Under the pieces are notes generated by a model that was given only the letters and a program-made list of their open reading frames with translations, did not search any database and had not been told where the DNA came from. The translations under genes were made by a program, and so were the position numbers. Below, piece by piece: positions 7,110 to 14,763 of a stretch of DNA of 64,000 nucleotides; positions within the stretch are counted from its first letter, which is position 1, and each line of letters begins with the position of its first letter. Origin of the DNA: Erwinia psidii (GTDB lineage: Bacteria; Pseudomonadota; Gammaproteobacteria; Enterobacterales; Enterobacteriaceae); NCBI RefSeq assembly GCF_003846135.1, contig NZ_RHHM01000008.1:62001-126000 (forward strand), in the 5' to 3' direction.

Positions 7110-7340
7110 TTAATGAGGAAGTACAGGCCATTTTCCTCCGTATTCCATGATTTTCCTTATGGAGTCTTCCGGGTGATTATGGCTGTACTCTCCCCAGTAA
7201 CGTTTTATTGCAGGGCCATCTATTACCTGAATAAATGCATATAATCTGGACTGACTGTCTGACAGAATACACTTGCATCGGGCATTGTTGCTGTCATACA
7301 GCAACCCATTGATTTCGACTTTGATGCTAATTGCAGCCAT
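7110..7340 (-). CDS. Hypothetical protein, 76 aa
   Basis: ATG 7340 (MAAISIKVEINGLLYDSNNA) has GAGG about 12 bases upstream. The frame is open further upstream but that part reads poorly. The product has a beta-rich start, one CKC pair, and a charged end (HPEDSIRKIMEYGGKW). No family is recognised. It lies alone between the lipoprotein gene and the LysR-HTH operon, on the same strand, and is more AT-rich than the lipoprotein gene. It could be a remnant of phage or toxin-antitoxin cargo. Confidence 0.4.
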   Translation of the reverse strand: MAAISIKVEINGLLYDSNNARCKCILSDSQSRLYAFIQVIDGPAIKRYWGEYSHNHPEDSIRKIMEYGGKWPVLPH

Positions 7341-7381
7341 TTCTCTGACCTCATGATTTAAATTTCTGGATTCAGATGTGT

Positions 7382-7873
7382 CTACCCACCGTGACGGGCC
7401 ACGGCCGGGATTTGCTTCCACAATCGAGCGGTCCACGCCTCTTTCAGATGTGCGGGAGTGGATGAACGGTAGTGCGCGGAAATCACGCTGGTCTGGCTAT
7501 TTCCCGTCACCTCCAGTGTCAGGCGGTCGTCGCCGGCCCAGTTGCGGCTCATGCGGTAGTAACTGCCCGGTTGCGCCTGCCAGCTGGCTCCCTCTGAAAT
7601 GGCTGAGGCCGACCAGCCGACGTTACCCTGACCACTGTTACGTGCGGCAGTGACGTCGTCCTCTGATACAAACCCGTAATGTGCCTTCAGGCGCAGGGCT
7701 ACCGTATCCACGGGGACGGCTATCGTGGCGGACTGCCAGCTGACCTCGTTGCGTGCTGGTGTCCCTTCCGTATTACCGTTACGTTGCTGCGTGGCGGGGC
7801 TGAGCAGGCTGCTGCATCCCGTTAGTGTGAGCATCAGCATCATGATGGTGGCGTTCAGGGCTGCATGTTTCAT
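7382..7873 (-). CDS. Lipoprotein next to TraF
   Basis: 163 aa with a lipoprotein signal: basic start, hydrophobic core (ATIMMLMLTLTGCSS) and lipobox L-T-G-C with Cys20. The residue after Cys is Ser, which favours outer-membrane sorting in enterobacteria. The mature part has no motif I know; it contains VALRLKAHYGFVSEDDV and a Trp-rich segment. It follows traF on the same strand after 42 bases, so the two are probably co-transcribed and may work together in the envelope as part of the conjugation machinery. That role is inference. Confidence 0.65.
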   Translation of the reverse strand: MKHAALNATIMMLMLTLTGCSSLLSPATQQRNGNTEGTPARNEVSWQSATIAVPVDTVALRLKAHYGFVSEDDVTAARNSGQGNVGWSASAISEGASWQAQPGSYYRMSRNWAGDDRLTLEVTGNSQTSVISAHYRSSTPAHLKEAWTARLWKQIPAVARHGG

Positions 7874-7915
7874 GAGTATTTTCCTCCCGGACCGCGTGAA
7901 GGCGGCCCTGTATCA

Positions 7916-9115
7916 TCAGAACGTAAAGGTGAGCTGGGCGACCGCGCCGTAGGTCCGGTCGGTACCGGCCATGCCGGTCAGGTCAAGATGGACCACGTTG
8001 AACGGCGAAATTCCGACGCCTGCCGTCACCACGTTCTGGTCATGGCCGCGCATATCGGCGCGATAGCCGGCACGTAGCTGGAGCAGGTCCCAGGCATTAA
8101 CTTCAGCCCCCACGCCGGCATATTGCGCCTTTGCATCGGACGCGAACCCGCTGGCGGGCGTCAGGTCAACGTCCGTTGCCAGCGTGATGACCCCGTTGCT
8201 CCATGATGCACCGGCCGTGGCCTGCGGACGTATCTGAAAGGTGTCTTTCCGGTCGTTTACCGTCAGAGTGTTAACATCCCGCGACACCAGGTTCTGCGCG
8301 GTCAGGCCGAGCGTCCACTCCGGCGTAAGCCGGGCGGAAAGCCCGAGGTCCACGTTGCCGCCGTTTTCAGAACGTTTCCATTCGCCGTCATGAAAGTCTG
8401 AGGTGTTGTAATCACTGACGGAGACGTTGTAGTTCCAGGTATCCACTCGCTGGAATTTTGGCGTGATACCGACGGAAACCGGCGTGCCTGCCAGGGTGAA
8501 CTGATGTGCCATTGCCAGACCGTACTCGCTGACCAGCGCCGCCACGCCCTCTGCGCGGGATGTCAGCTGATTAAGGTCCTGCTGACCGGCCGGCACAAGC
8601 CCGGTCTGCACCGCATCGAGCCAGAGGAGGTCATGGTCTGTCACCACCGTGCGCGCTTTTGCCTGCCCCCACCCCTTAAGGACCAGTGCAAAGGGCAGCG
8701 TTTCGTTCGGGATGGTGATGACGGCGGAGACACCGGCACCGGCCCCCGCGTTGTCGCCGGAAACGTTGCGCAGGGCGTTATTCAGCGCGGCGGCCTGAGT
8801 CCGGGCATCGGTTCCTGATGACGCATTCAGCGCCGTCCAGGCATCCTGCACGCGGTCAATGCCGTCCCGGAGATTATCCGGATCGCTCACCTTCGCTCCG
8901 ACGCCGGGCAGAATGATGCCCACATCATCGCTGGCAGCGTGGCGGGTCATCAGCGCAGGGTTAACCAGCGCGGCACCAGCCCAGCCGGAAGACGCCACGC
9001 CGGTGCCCCCCATCGCGTCATTACGCGCTTCAGACCAGGCGGTGGCACCGATGGCCGGGCCGGCGGCCGCCATCAGCGCCAGGACTATGCTGTGCTTCAT
9101 CATTTTCACTTTCAT
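7916..9115 (-). CDS. traF: Conjugal transfer protein TraF, outer-membrane barrel (TraF_2 type)
   Basis: 399 aa from ATG 9115, with AAAGGT 8 bases upstream. A signal peptide (HSIVLALMAAAGPAIGATAW) is followed by EARNDAMGGTGVASS, the start pattern of the TraF_2/UPF0164-like barrel family. The rest alternates polar and hydrophobic residues as in a beta-barrel and ends in Phe (LTFTF), a normal outer-membrane signature. This family is annotated as conjugal transfer TraF but is distinct from the thioredoxin-like F-plasmid TraF. Its exact task in mating is unclear. The lipoprotein gene follows directly. The upstream 100 bases are AT-rich and probably hold its promoter. Confidence 0.75.
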   Translation of the reverse strand: MKVKMMKHSIVLALMAAAGPAIGATAWSEARNDAMGGTGVASSGWAGAALVNPALMTRHAASDDVGIILPGVGAKVSDPDNLRDGIDRVQDAWTALNASSGTDARTQAAALNNALRNVSGDNAGAGAGVSAVITIPNETLPFALVLKGWGQAKARTVVTDHDLLWLDAVQTGLVPAGQQDLNQLTSRAEGVAALVSEYGLAMAHQFTLAGTPVSVGITPKFQRVDTWNYNVSVSDYNTSDFHDGEWKRSENGGNVDLGLSARLTPEWTLGLTAQNLVSRDVNTLTVNDRKDTFQIRPQATAGASWSNGVITLATDVDLTPASGFASDAKAQYAGVGAEVNAWDLLQLRAGYRADMRGHDQNVVTAGVGISPFNVVHLDLTGMAGTDRTYGAVAQLTFTF

Positions 9116-9216
9116 CAACTTTTACCTTTTATTATTCTGGACAAAGAGATTCCCTGATGCTGATGCACCAAATTATTTAAATAACTTCAAATTTCTTATT
9201 ATTACGCTGGTATTTC

Positions 9217-10185
9217 TTAAATCAGTGTTTCTGCATAACTTTGCCATTCGGGCGTAATGTACGCTTCGGGTTTTCTTATTCCCCGTATTTCATTTTCCTG
9301 CCAGAGGGAATCGAAATACCGGTTTTCAAAATGTTTATCCAGCGCATCGAAGACGGATAAGGGTATTTCGCTGCCATCTTTAAGTCGTGTGTAAAGATAT
9401 TCCGGTGCCAGCCGGGTGCTGACTTCTCCCAGCCATGCTTCTCTTCTCAGCGTTTCACAAAAGGCCAGAAACGCATCCGTGCCTTTATTTTCCTCACCGG
9501 CATTTTGCATTAATCCGCTGAAGACGTTCACACGCAGCCAGATGCCATTAATTTGCTTCAGACGAAAAATACTGACAGCAATATCATCCGCGTCTGTGCC
9601 CGGCTGCGGGAATTTTCTGTCACGGCGTACCAGGCAGATTTCCGGTATACCGGGTTCCCCTTCAGAAGACAGGCGTGTGGCCACCTCCCGCCAGTCTGAT
9701 ATGACGACCGGCCTGACGGGGCGGTCGTCCGTGCCGTCGAGCCAGGCGGATGACACGCCCGTCCAGGCGGCAATCTGCCTGATGACCGGCGCGGTCAGGT
9801 GGTCCAGCGTACGTTCGCGGCTTTCCAGCACGCTCAGCCTGATATTCAGCCCTGCCAGCATCGTGGCCACGCTGTCTACGCTCAGGCGGTGTGCGTCCAT
9901 CAGCTGGCAGAACCGGTCATAAATGCGGGTGACCGCCGCGCGTTCAGGCATCAGCGTCTCGGTCATCACACCCTCCATCAGGGTATTCACCAGCTCGGCG
10001 GCTGAGATGCCCAGATTGCGAGATATCTCCAAGATAAACGCCCGGACGGCGGGGCGAAAGCGGATATTAACCGGCGTACCGTCCGTCTTGTTGCCGTCCG
10101 CAACCTGCCGGACGAGCTGCTGCATCTCCTCATTCTGCCCCAGTGCCATGCGGGAGATGAGGGTGGTAAGATTATGACGGTTCAT
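9217..10185 (-). CDS. Putative ribbon-helix-helix/HTH regulator of the element
   Basis: 322 aa. Residues 39-75 (VNIRFRPAVRAFILEISRNL, then GISAAELVNTLMEGVM) look like a ribbon-helix-helix DNA-binding unit. Residues 105-165 resemble an XRE-type helix-turn-helix, ending in ASWTG-like IAAWTGVSSAWLDGTDDRP. The C-terminal 150 residues are of unknown fold. Two adjacent perfect inverted repeats (10291-10321) lie 106-136 bases upstream of its start and are plausible operators. No membrane segment. A regulator of element transfer or maintenance is the likeliest reading, from motif resemblance only. Confidence 0.5.
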   Translation of the reverse strand: MNRHNLTTLISRMALGQNEEMQQLVRQVADGNKTDGTPVNIRFRPAVRAFILEISRNLGISAAELVNTLMEGVMTETLMPERAAVTRIYDRFCQLMDAHRLSVDSVATMLAGLNIRLSVLESRERTLDHLTAPVIRQIAAWTGVSSAWLDGTDDRPVRPVVISDWREVATRLSSEGEPGIPEICLVRRDRKFPQPGTDADDIAVSIFRLKQINGIWLRVNVFSGLMQNAGEENKGTDAFLAFCETLRREAWLGEVSTRLAPEYLYTRLKDGSEIPLSVFDALDKHFENRYFDSLWQENEIRGIRKPEAYITPEWQSYAETLI

Positions 10186-10290
10186 AGTTCCCCTGGTGTT
10201 GGTCCGTATCCTGCGCTGAGGCCGTGCGCCCCGTTTGTATCCGCTGTGATGACACTACCAGGCCGTTCAGCGCCTGTATAACGGATAAAT

Positions 10291-10321
10291 TCGATCATTC
10301 AGATCGACTACATGCATGTAG
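10291..10321. promoter_or_regulatory. Two adjacent palindromes, possible operator
   Basis: TCGATC-ATTCA-GATCGA (10291-10307) is immediately followed by the 14-bp perfect palindrome CTACATGCATGTAG (10308-10321). They lie upstream of the RHH/HTH-like gene and just past the 3' end of the membrane-protein gene. Autoregulatory binding is inferred. Confidence 0.45.
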
Positions 10322-10359
10322 CCACTCTGAAGAAGCCTGAATGTTTTCAACAGGCGAAA

Positions 10360-10950
10360 TTATTTTTTGCCGCTGAAAGATTTCCGGCGGATAACCATCA
10401 CCGGCCAGGCCTCCCGGAAGGCCGGACGCCAGCGCCACTGGCGAAAGAGGATTTCCAGCTGCATGACGGCCCTGGCCGCCGGGGTGAAGGGAACGCTGAA
10501 TACCCGGCAGCGGAACGGCTGTCCGCAGTCCGTCAGCTCGCCCAGAAGGCGGCGTATCCGTGCCTTTGTCAGCAGGTGAGAGGAGACAATGACGGTATCG
10601 TGATGCCGCAGGGCCACGCAGGTCGAGACGCTGACGGCCTGCCAGAAGGCGCTCACCTTTGGGGCATCCAGTCCCACGGTCGGCTGCCACGGGGCGAGAT
10701 GCACCCATGCCCGCCCGCGACGGCGGCTGACCAGCGTCAGGCCGGGCCGCAGCAGGCTTTCAGCCATGCCCAGTGGACGCAGCAGAAAGGGCAGTGCAAA
10801 CATCAGCGGCCACGCCAGCCAGAATTGTGTGTCGTCAGCAGCGGTCAGGGCAAAGCAGGCCGCGCCGCAGAGCGTCAGCCAGATGAAGAGAACAAAAAAT
10901 ACGATGCGCTGCTGCATGGCACTTCCCGGAGGGTGAAAAGGGGTCGTCAT
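10360..10950 (-). CDS. Membrane protein with two N-terminal spans, ICE-associated
   Basis: 196 aa. Two hydrophobic helices occur early (IVFFVLFIWLTLCGAACFAL and FWLAWPLMFALPFLL), then a basic cytoplasmic part rich in Arg and Trp ending RRKSFSGKK. I recognise no family. It lies between the RHH/HTH-like gene and the divergent relaxase gene, and shares their GC-rich composition, so it probably belongs to the conjugative core. The 154 bases between its start and the relaxase start must carry divergent promoters; no clear consensus was identified there. Confidence 0.55.
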   Translation of the reverse strand: MTTPFHPPGSAMQQRIVFFVLFIWLTLCGAACFALTAADDTQFWLAWPLMFALPFLLRPLGMAESLLRPGLTLVSRRRGRAWVHLAPWQPTVGLDAPKVSAFWQAVSVSTCVALRHHDTVIVSSHLLTKARIRRLLGELTDCGQPFRCRVFSVPFTPAARAVMQLEILFRQWRWRPAFREAWPVMVIRRKSFSGKK

Positions 10951-11104
10951 CAGAGCATCTGCCCTGAGATGCCGCAGCGATAAATCCGATATCCGCGCCT
11001 GAAAATTAACGCAAGCGGTATTTATATCCGCCCTCGCCCCGGCTTTTCCGTTGCAATTCCTCCCCCGGCTTTTAGCGTATCGGCATTTTCAGGAAGCGGG
11101 GTTA

Positions 11105-12667
11105 ATGATGATGCGCATACCAGGATGGCTGACGGGCAGGGGAAGGCAGGACAACAGCGTACCTGCCACGGTAACGCAGGCCGGTCAGGGCGGTGCGGCG
11201 GGTTTTTATGCGGTGCGGTCGGGCCGGGACATGATGCAGACCGGTGAGCGGCAGCGTCTTATCCGGGCACTGTCGGACAACAGTCCGCTGTCCGGGCCGT
11301 TCACCGAGGCATGGTGGCTGCGTCCGCTGGAAGAACTGGCCGCCAGGGTGCAGGCGTGCCCGGCGGCATGGAGCGGACCGTTCTCCGGTCCGGGTGGTTT
11401 TACCGACCTGAGCCTGAATGTGGCCGTACGGGCGGTCAGGTTCGTGCGTGGCATGATGCTGCCGCCGGGTGCCACGCCGGAGGCGCAGGCGGAGCAGGGA
11501 CCGGGCTGGGCCTGTGCAGTTTACTGGGCCGGACTGCTGCACCACCTCAACTGGCTGACGCAGATGGAGGGAGAGGAGCAGGGCGGTCATGCCTGGTATC
11601 CGGGGCTGACCCTCCCGCAAACTTCGTGGCGCGTGCGACCCGGGGCAGAGGGCCGCCCGATGCGCGGGGCGTATATGGCCCTGACGCTGCTGCCCGCCGA
11701 CGGTCTGGTCTGGCTCCAGCGCTGGCCGGCGCTGTCAGAAACCCTGCTGACGTTTCTCGCCGGCGAGCGGGCACGCTCAGGTATCCTTCACGGTATTATC
11801 AGCGATGCGTTAAGCAGCTGTGGAATGAGCCCGGACACGTCCCCGGAGAGTCAGGCTCCCGCCTGTGCAACCCCGGCGCTGGCGGTGTCCGCGCCAGCCT
11901 GTAACCCCCCCAAACTATCTGAAACCGCCGCTAAGCCATTGTCCAGTAATACTGATGTATCAATAACTTCTGCACCGATAAAAACGGACGTGGCTCCCTA
12001 TACTCTCTTACCAGAAAGCAATCATTCTTCGTTAGCAGATATACCTGCCGGAATGGCACTGGCGTCCGCGCTGGGTGCTGGCGAGGGCATCGTGCCCCTG
12101 ACTGAAAATGGCGACAGCGCAAGTGATGGGCAGGATGGACCGCCGGATACAGGCGGACTGCTTTCCCTGCTTGACCTGATGGCGGATGGGAAAAACGTGT
12201 CCGGCCCCGACGGTGCGGTGACAGCTGAGCCGGACGGAGCGAGCGCTCCGCAAGCCGTGGAGAACGCCAGCGAGGCAACGCGGCCTGAGGCAGAAAGTCC
12301 CGGCGACGCCTTTCTGGCCTGGCTCAGGGCGGGGGTTGACGACGGCACGCTGACGGTTAACGGGCAGGACAGCATCCTGCACGTCCTGGCGCAGTTTGTA
12401 TTTATGGTCTCACCGGGGTGCTTTTACCGCTACGCCGCCTCTGACGGCAGCCTCACCACGGACAAGGATGCGCTACAGAAAAGCTTTGAGGCGCTGGGGA
12501 TACATCATTCACGAAAGGGTAAGGGGCTGTTCCATTACCACCAGTACGACTCGCCGGATAAAAGCGGACGTTATACCAGAGTGTCAGGCTACATGATTAG
12601 CGCTGACTTTATTTTAAAAAAAGGACGCTGTCCCGCAGACAGCATATGGCTTTCCGCAAAGAAATAA
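11105..12667 (+). CDS. MobH/TraI_2-type relaxase homologue with degenerate HD site
   Basis: 520 aa from ATG 11105 (AGGAAGCGGGG upstream). The N-terminal half follows the TraI_2 relaxase layout: RLIRALSDNS, WLRPLEELAARVQACPAAW, GPGGFTDLSLNVAVRA, LPPGATPEAQ and YWAGLLHHLNW. The C-terminal 120 residues match TraI_2_C (FLAWLRAGVDDGTLTVN, LHVLAQFVFMVSPGCFYRYA, GYMISADF). In canonical MobH proteins the first block carries a His cluster (HHH..GPGGLL.H) and the second is LLHD. Here the histidines are replaced by S/P/F/D and HD is HH, so metal binding is doubtful. The region between, about residues 250-400, is a low-complexity linker. The integrase follows after 33 bases. Confidence 0.75.
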   Translation: MMMRIPGWLTGRGRQDNSVPATVTQAGQGGAAGFYAVRSGRDMMQTGERQRLIRALSDNSPLSGPFTEAWWLRPLEELAARVQACPAAWSGPFSGPGGFTDLSLNVAVRAVRFVRGMMLPPGATPEAQAEQGPGWACAVYWAGLLHHLNWLTQMEGEEQGGHAWYPGLTLPQTSWRVRPGAEGRPMRGAYMALTLLPADGLVWLQRWPALSETLLTFLAGERARSGILHGIISDALSSCGMSPDTSPESQAPACATPALAVSAPACNPPKLSETAAKPLSSNTDVSITSAPIKTDVAPYTLLPESNHSSLADIPAGMALASALGAGEGIVPLTENGDSASDGQDGPPDTGGLLSLLDLMADGKNVSGPDGAVTAEPDGASAPQAVENASEATRPEAESPGDAFLAWLRAGVDDGTLTVNGQDSILHVLAQFVFMVSPGCFYRYAASDGSLTTDKDALQKSFEALGIHHSRKGKGLFHYHQYDSPDKSGRYTRVSGYMISADFILKKGRCPADSIWLSAKK

Positions 12668-12700
12668 TATGCGGGTTTAACGTGATAACACGGGGATAAT

Positions 12701-13660
12701 ATGGAGCAGAGAATGACGTTTGAGGATATTTTAACGGACTATTTTTTCAGTAAATCACTCCGTCCGGCAACGGAATGGAGTTACCGCAAGGTCGTCCGTT
12801 CTTTTTCGACCTGGATTGGTGAAAATATTATGCCAGAGGATGTGGACAGACGTATGGTACTTAACTGGCGGCGTCGGGTTATTAATGATGAGGGACTGAC
12901 CAAAATCACCTGGAATAATAAGCTGACGCACATGCGGGCAATATTTAATTTTGCCATCAGTCAGGGATTTATATCTTCAAGGGATAATCCGTTTAATGGC
13001 GCGATAGCGCGACCGGATGTTAAACGAAAAAAAACGCTGACCGATGAGCAAATCAAACGGATTTATTTGCTGATGGAGGCGAGAATTGCCGATGAGCATA
13101 CCGGACGGACGGGAGTGCGCAGAAATGCTCTGAGCCCGGCCTGGTTCTGGCTGACCGTTGTGGACACCCTTCGCCGGACAGGTATGAGGCAGAATCAGCT
13201 GCTGCACATCAGGCTCTGCGACGTCAATTTAAAACATAACTGGATAAGCCTGCGTCCGGAGGGGGCCAAAAATCACCGGGAGCATCGCGTCCCTATCACC
13301 CGACATCTCCGGCCCGGACTGGAAAGGCTGTACAATCTCTCGATTGAGCGCGATGCAAAAATGCACGACCAGCTTTTTAATCTTTCCCGCTTTGACGGTC
13401 GGCGGAACGAGGTGAGTGAGAATATGGATCATCCGCCGCTGAGGGCTTTCTTCAGAAGGCTGTCGAACGAATGTGGTTTTGTGGTCAGCCCGCACCGTTT
13501 CAGACATACGATTGCCACTAACCTGATGAGTCTGCCTGAACGTAACCTCAAGATGGCGCAGGATCTGCTCGGACACTCGACGCCGGCGGTGACACTCCAG
13601 TATGTGGAAAGTGATATCGAGAAGGTCAGAAGCGTGCTTGAACAGCTGGATGCGGCATAG
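12701..13660 (+). CDS. int: Tyrosine recombinase (integrase) of the element
   Basis: 319 aa. The N-terminal SAM-like core-binding domain covers about residues 1-95. The catalytic domain shows Arg in RRTGMRQNQLLHIRL, His-x-x-Arg in SPHRFRHTIATNL, His in LLGHSTPAVTLQYVE and the nucleophilic Tyr in the same block. All active-site positions are therefore present. Such enzymes insert and excise elements at tRNA 3' ends, and the tRNA-Phe 3' end lies 276 bases downstream. It starts 33 bases after the relaxase homologue and may be co-transcribed. An ATG four codons later is an alternative start; neither has a strong ribosome site. Confidence 0.9.
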   Translation: MEQRMTFEDILTDYFFSKSLRPATEWSYRKVVRSFSTWIGENIMPEDVDRRMVLNWRRRVINDEGLTKITWNNKLTHMRAIFNFAISQGFISSRDNPFNGAIARPDVKRKKTLTDEQIKRIYLLMEARIADEHTGRTGVRRNALSPAWFWLTVVDTLRRTGMRQNQLLHIRLCDVNLKHNWISLRPEGAKNHREHRVPITRHLRPGLERLYNLSIERDAKMHDQLFNLSRFDGRRNEVSENMDHPPLRAFFRRLSNECGFVVSPHRFRHTIATNLMSLPERNLKMAQDLLGHSTPAVTLQYVESDIEKVRSVLEQLDAA

Positions 13661-13936
13661 GATAAATCTTAAGTCAAATCTAAGTCGATGATTATCAATA
13701 TGGAAAAAAAAGGACATAACGCTTTACAAAAGATTGACAAAGAAAGGATCTGAGGGTAAATACGTTCGTGAAGTATTTTTAATGGATGTGAGAAGTCCCG
13801 AGGATGCTGTAACATCCTCCGGACTTTAAGTCCCGTGTTCAACAATGGTGCGGTAAGTGAACTACCAACATCATGCTGGGGACCACTGTCTTGCCCGTTA
13901 AGGATCTCATCCCTTAACGAACAGGCTCTGAAGAAG
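13661..13936. other. Element end between integrase and tRNA-Phe, rich in inverted repeats
   Basis: No gene is seen. Three inverted repeats stand out: AAATAC/GTATTT near 13760-13780; an imperfect 14-bp repeat AAGTCC..AGGATG / CATCCT..GGACTT near 13793-13827; and the perfect CGTTAAGG (13896-13903) / CCTTAACG (13912-13919). Recombinase arm sites or a recombination directionality site may lie here. The core attachment site should overlap the adjacent tRNA 3' end. Confidence 0.5.
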
Positions 13937-14012
13937 TGGTGCCCGGACTCGGAATCGAACCAAGGACACGGGGATTTTCAATCCCCTGCTCTACCGACTG
14001 AGCTATCCGGGC
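13937..14012 (-). tRNA. pheU: tRNA-Phe (GAA), island attachment site
   Basis: A complete 76-nt cloverleaf with encoded CCA, read on the minus strand from GCCCGGATAGCTCAG. The anticodon GAA lies at 13977-13979 in loop ATTGAAAAT. I recall the E. coli tRNA-Phe sequence as the same. Its 3' end faces the integrase, as expected when an element uses the tRNA 3' end as attB and restores it. pheU beside yjdC/dsbD is a known insertion hotspot in enterobacteria. Confidence 0.97.
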
Positions 14013-14022
14013 AACGGGGCGC

Positions 14023-14051
14023 ATTAAACCGTAAAGGCGGTCTGTCGTCAA
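14023..14051 (-). promoter_or_regulatory. tRNA-Phe promoter
   Basis: Read on the minus strand: TTGACG (-35, 14046-14051), a 17-base spacer, TTTAAT (-10, 14023-14028), then a GC-rich discriminator GCGCCCCG typical of stringently controlled stable-RNA promoters. Confidence 0.8.
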
Positions 14052-14122
14052 CGTCTTTGTCATAAAAATTACCCGGATATGCACTGAATGTCTGCTTTTT
14101 ATTCGTGCTGGCTGAATTTCGC

Positions 14123-14701
14123 TCAGGCCAGCGCACCATTCCTGCGACACAGCGCAATGTTCAGTACATCTTCAGCCAGCGAGCGTGCCGTTTCCACTTC
14201 CTGCAGATTACGCTTTACCAGCAGGCGGCTCAGGCAACCTTCGAGGATCAACTCCATTTGATGAGTGATAAGCTCCGGGTTATCAGTTTCCAGAGCGTTG
14301 AGCAGATCGTGGGTGTATTGCCATGACGCACGCTTCTGCCGTTCGGCAACCTGATGGATGGGATGGTCCGGTTGAGGAAAAAAGCTACAGGCAGCAATAA
14401 ACAGGCAGCCCGGATAGCGATTGTTGCGCACCGCCTCTTCCAGTACCTGGTAGCGTGCCAGTAGTTTCTGTCCGACGTTCAGCGTTTCATCCAGCAATAG
14501 CTTATGCCGCCAGGTATCAATCTGTTCACTGTGGTAGTGCAGGGCGTCGTACAGTAATGCATCACGATCCGGCCAGTGTTGCTGTAAATCTTCTTTCGGA
14601 CAGGCCAGCGTATCGGCCATCATGGCAAAAGACATGGAGCTGGCCAGGCCATTTTGCTCAAGTACGTTCAGTACATGCTCAAGTACCTGTTCACGTTGCA
14701 A
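14123..14701 (-). CDS. yjdC: TetR/AcrR-family regulator YjdC
   Basis: 192 aa when started at TTG 14701, which has a GGAGGAG ribosome site at good distance and gives the E. coli YjdC length (191 aa). The first 55 residues are the TetR helix-turn-helix (REQVLEHVLNVLEQNG, then CPKEDLQQHWPDRDALLYDA). The remainder is the ligand/dimer domain, with NNRYPGCLFIAACSF, HPIHQVA and LEGCLSRLLV as in E. coli. It lies downstream of dsbD on the same strand with 62 bases between, as in E. coli. The regulated genes are not evident here. Confidence 0.9.
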   Translation of the reverse strand: MQREQVLEHVLNVLEQNGLASSMSFAMMADTLACPKEDLQQHWPDRDALLYDALHYHSEQIDTWRHKLLLDETLNVGQKLLARYQVLEEAVRNNRYPGCLFIAACSFFPQPDHPIHQVAERQKRASWQYTHDLLNALETDNPELITHQMELILEGCLSRLLVKRNLQEVETARSLAEDVLNIALCRRNGALA

Positions 14702-14763
14702 GTGACTCTCCTCCTGCGTGTATTTCCTCCGGCTGCAGGCCGGAAATATCATTCCAGTGTCGT

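Larger units (their letters stand above)
1..13936. mobile_element. Integrase-proximal part of an ICE-like genomic island at tRNA-Phe
   Basis: A tyrosine recombinase (12701-13660) lies next to the 3' end of tRNA-Phe, and a MobH/TraI_2-like relaxase lies next to the recombinase. Farther left are TraF_2, DUF1281-like and N6-methylase-like genes. Known SPI-7/PFGI-1 type ICEs use tRNA-Phe sites and keep integrase and relaxase together, so I infer membership of that class. The left boundary and the second att copy are outside the window. Phage genes, a umuC remnant and AT-rich unknown genes inside it indicate later insertions. Most mating-pair genes are not visible, so mobility cannot be judged. 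Confidence 0.8.

Noticed and set aside
10312-10983. Long open frame on the plus strand opposite the membrane-protein gene
   Set aside because: Composition is a GC-rich antisense shadow (many Arg, Gln, Pro), there is no ribosome site, and the minus-strand frame has clear membrane helices.
11311-11904. Alternative plus-strand frame inside the relaxase gene
   Set aside because: The translation is Gly/Ala/Arg-rich frame-shadow sequence, while the main frame matches TraI_2 and TraI_2_C blocks.
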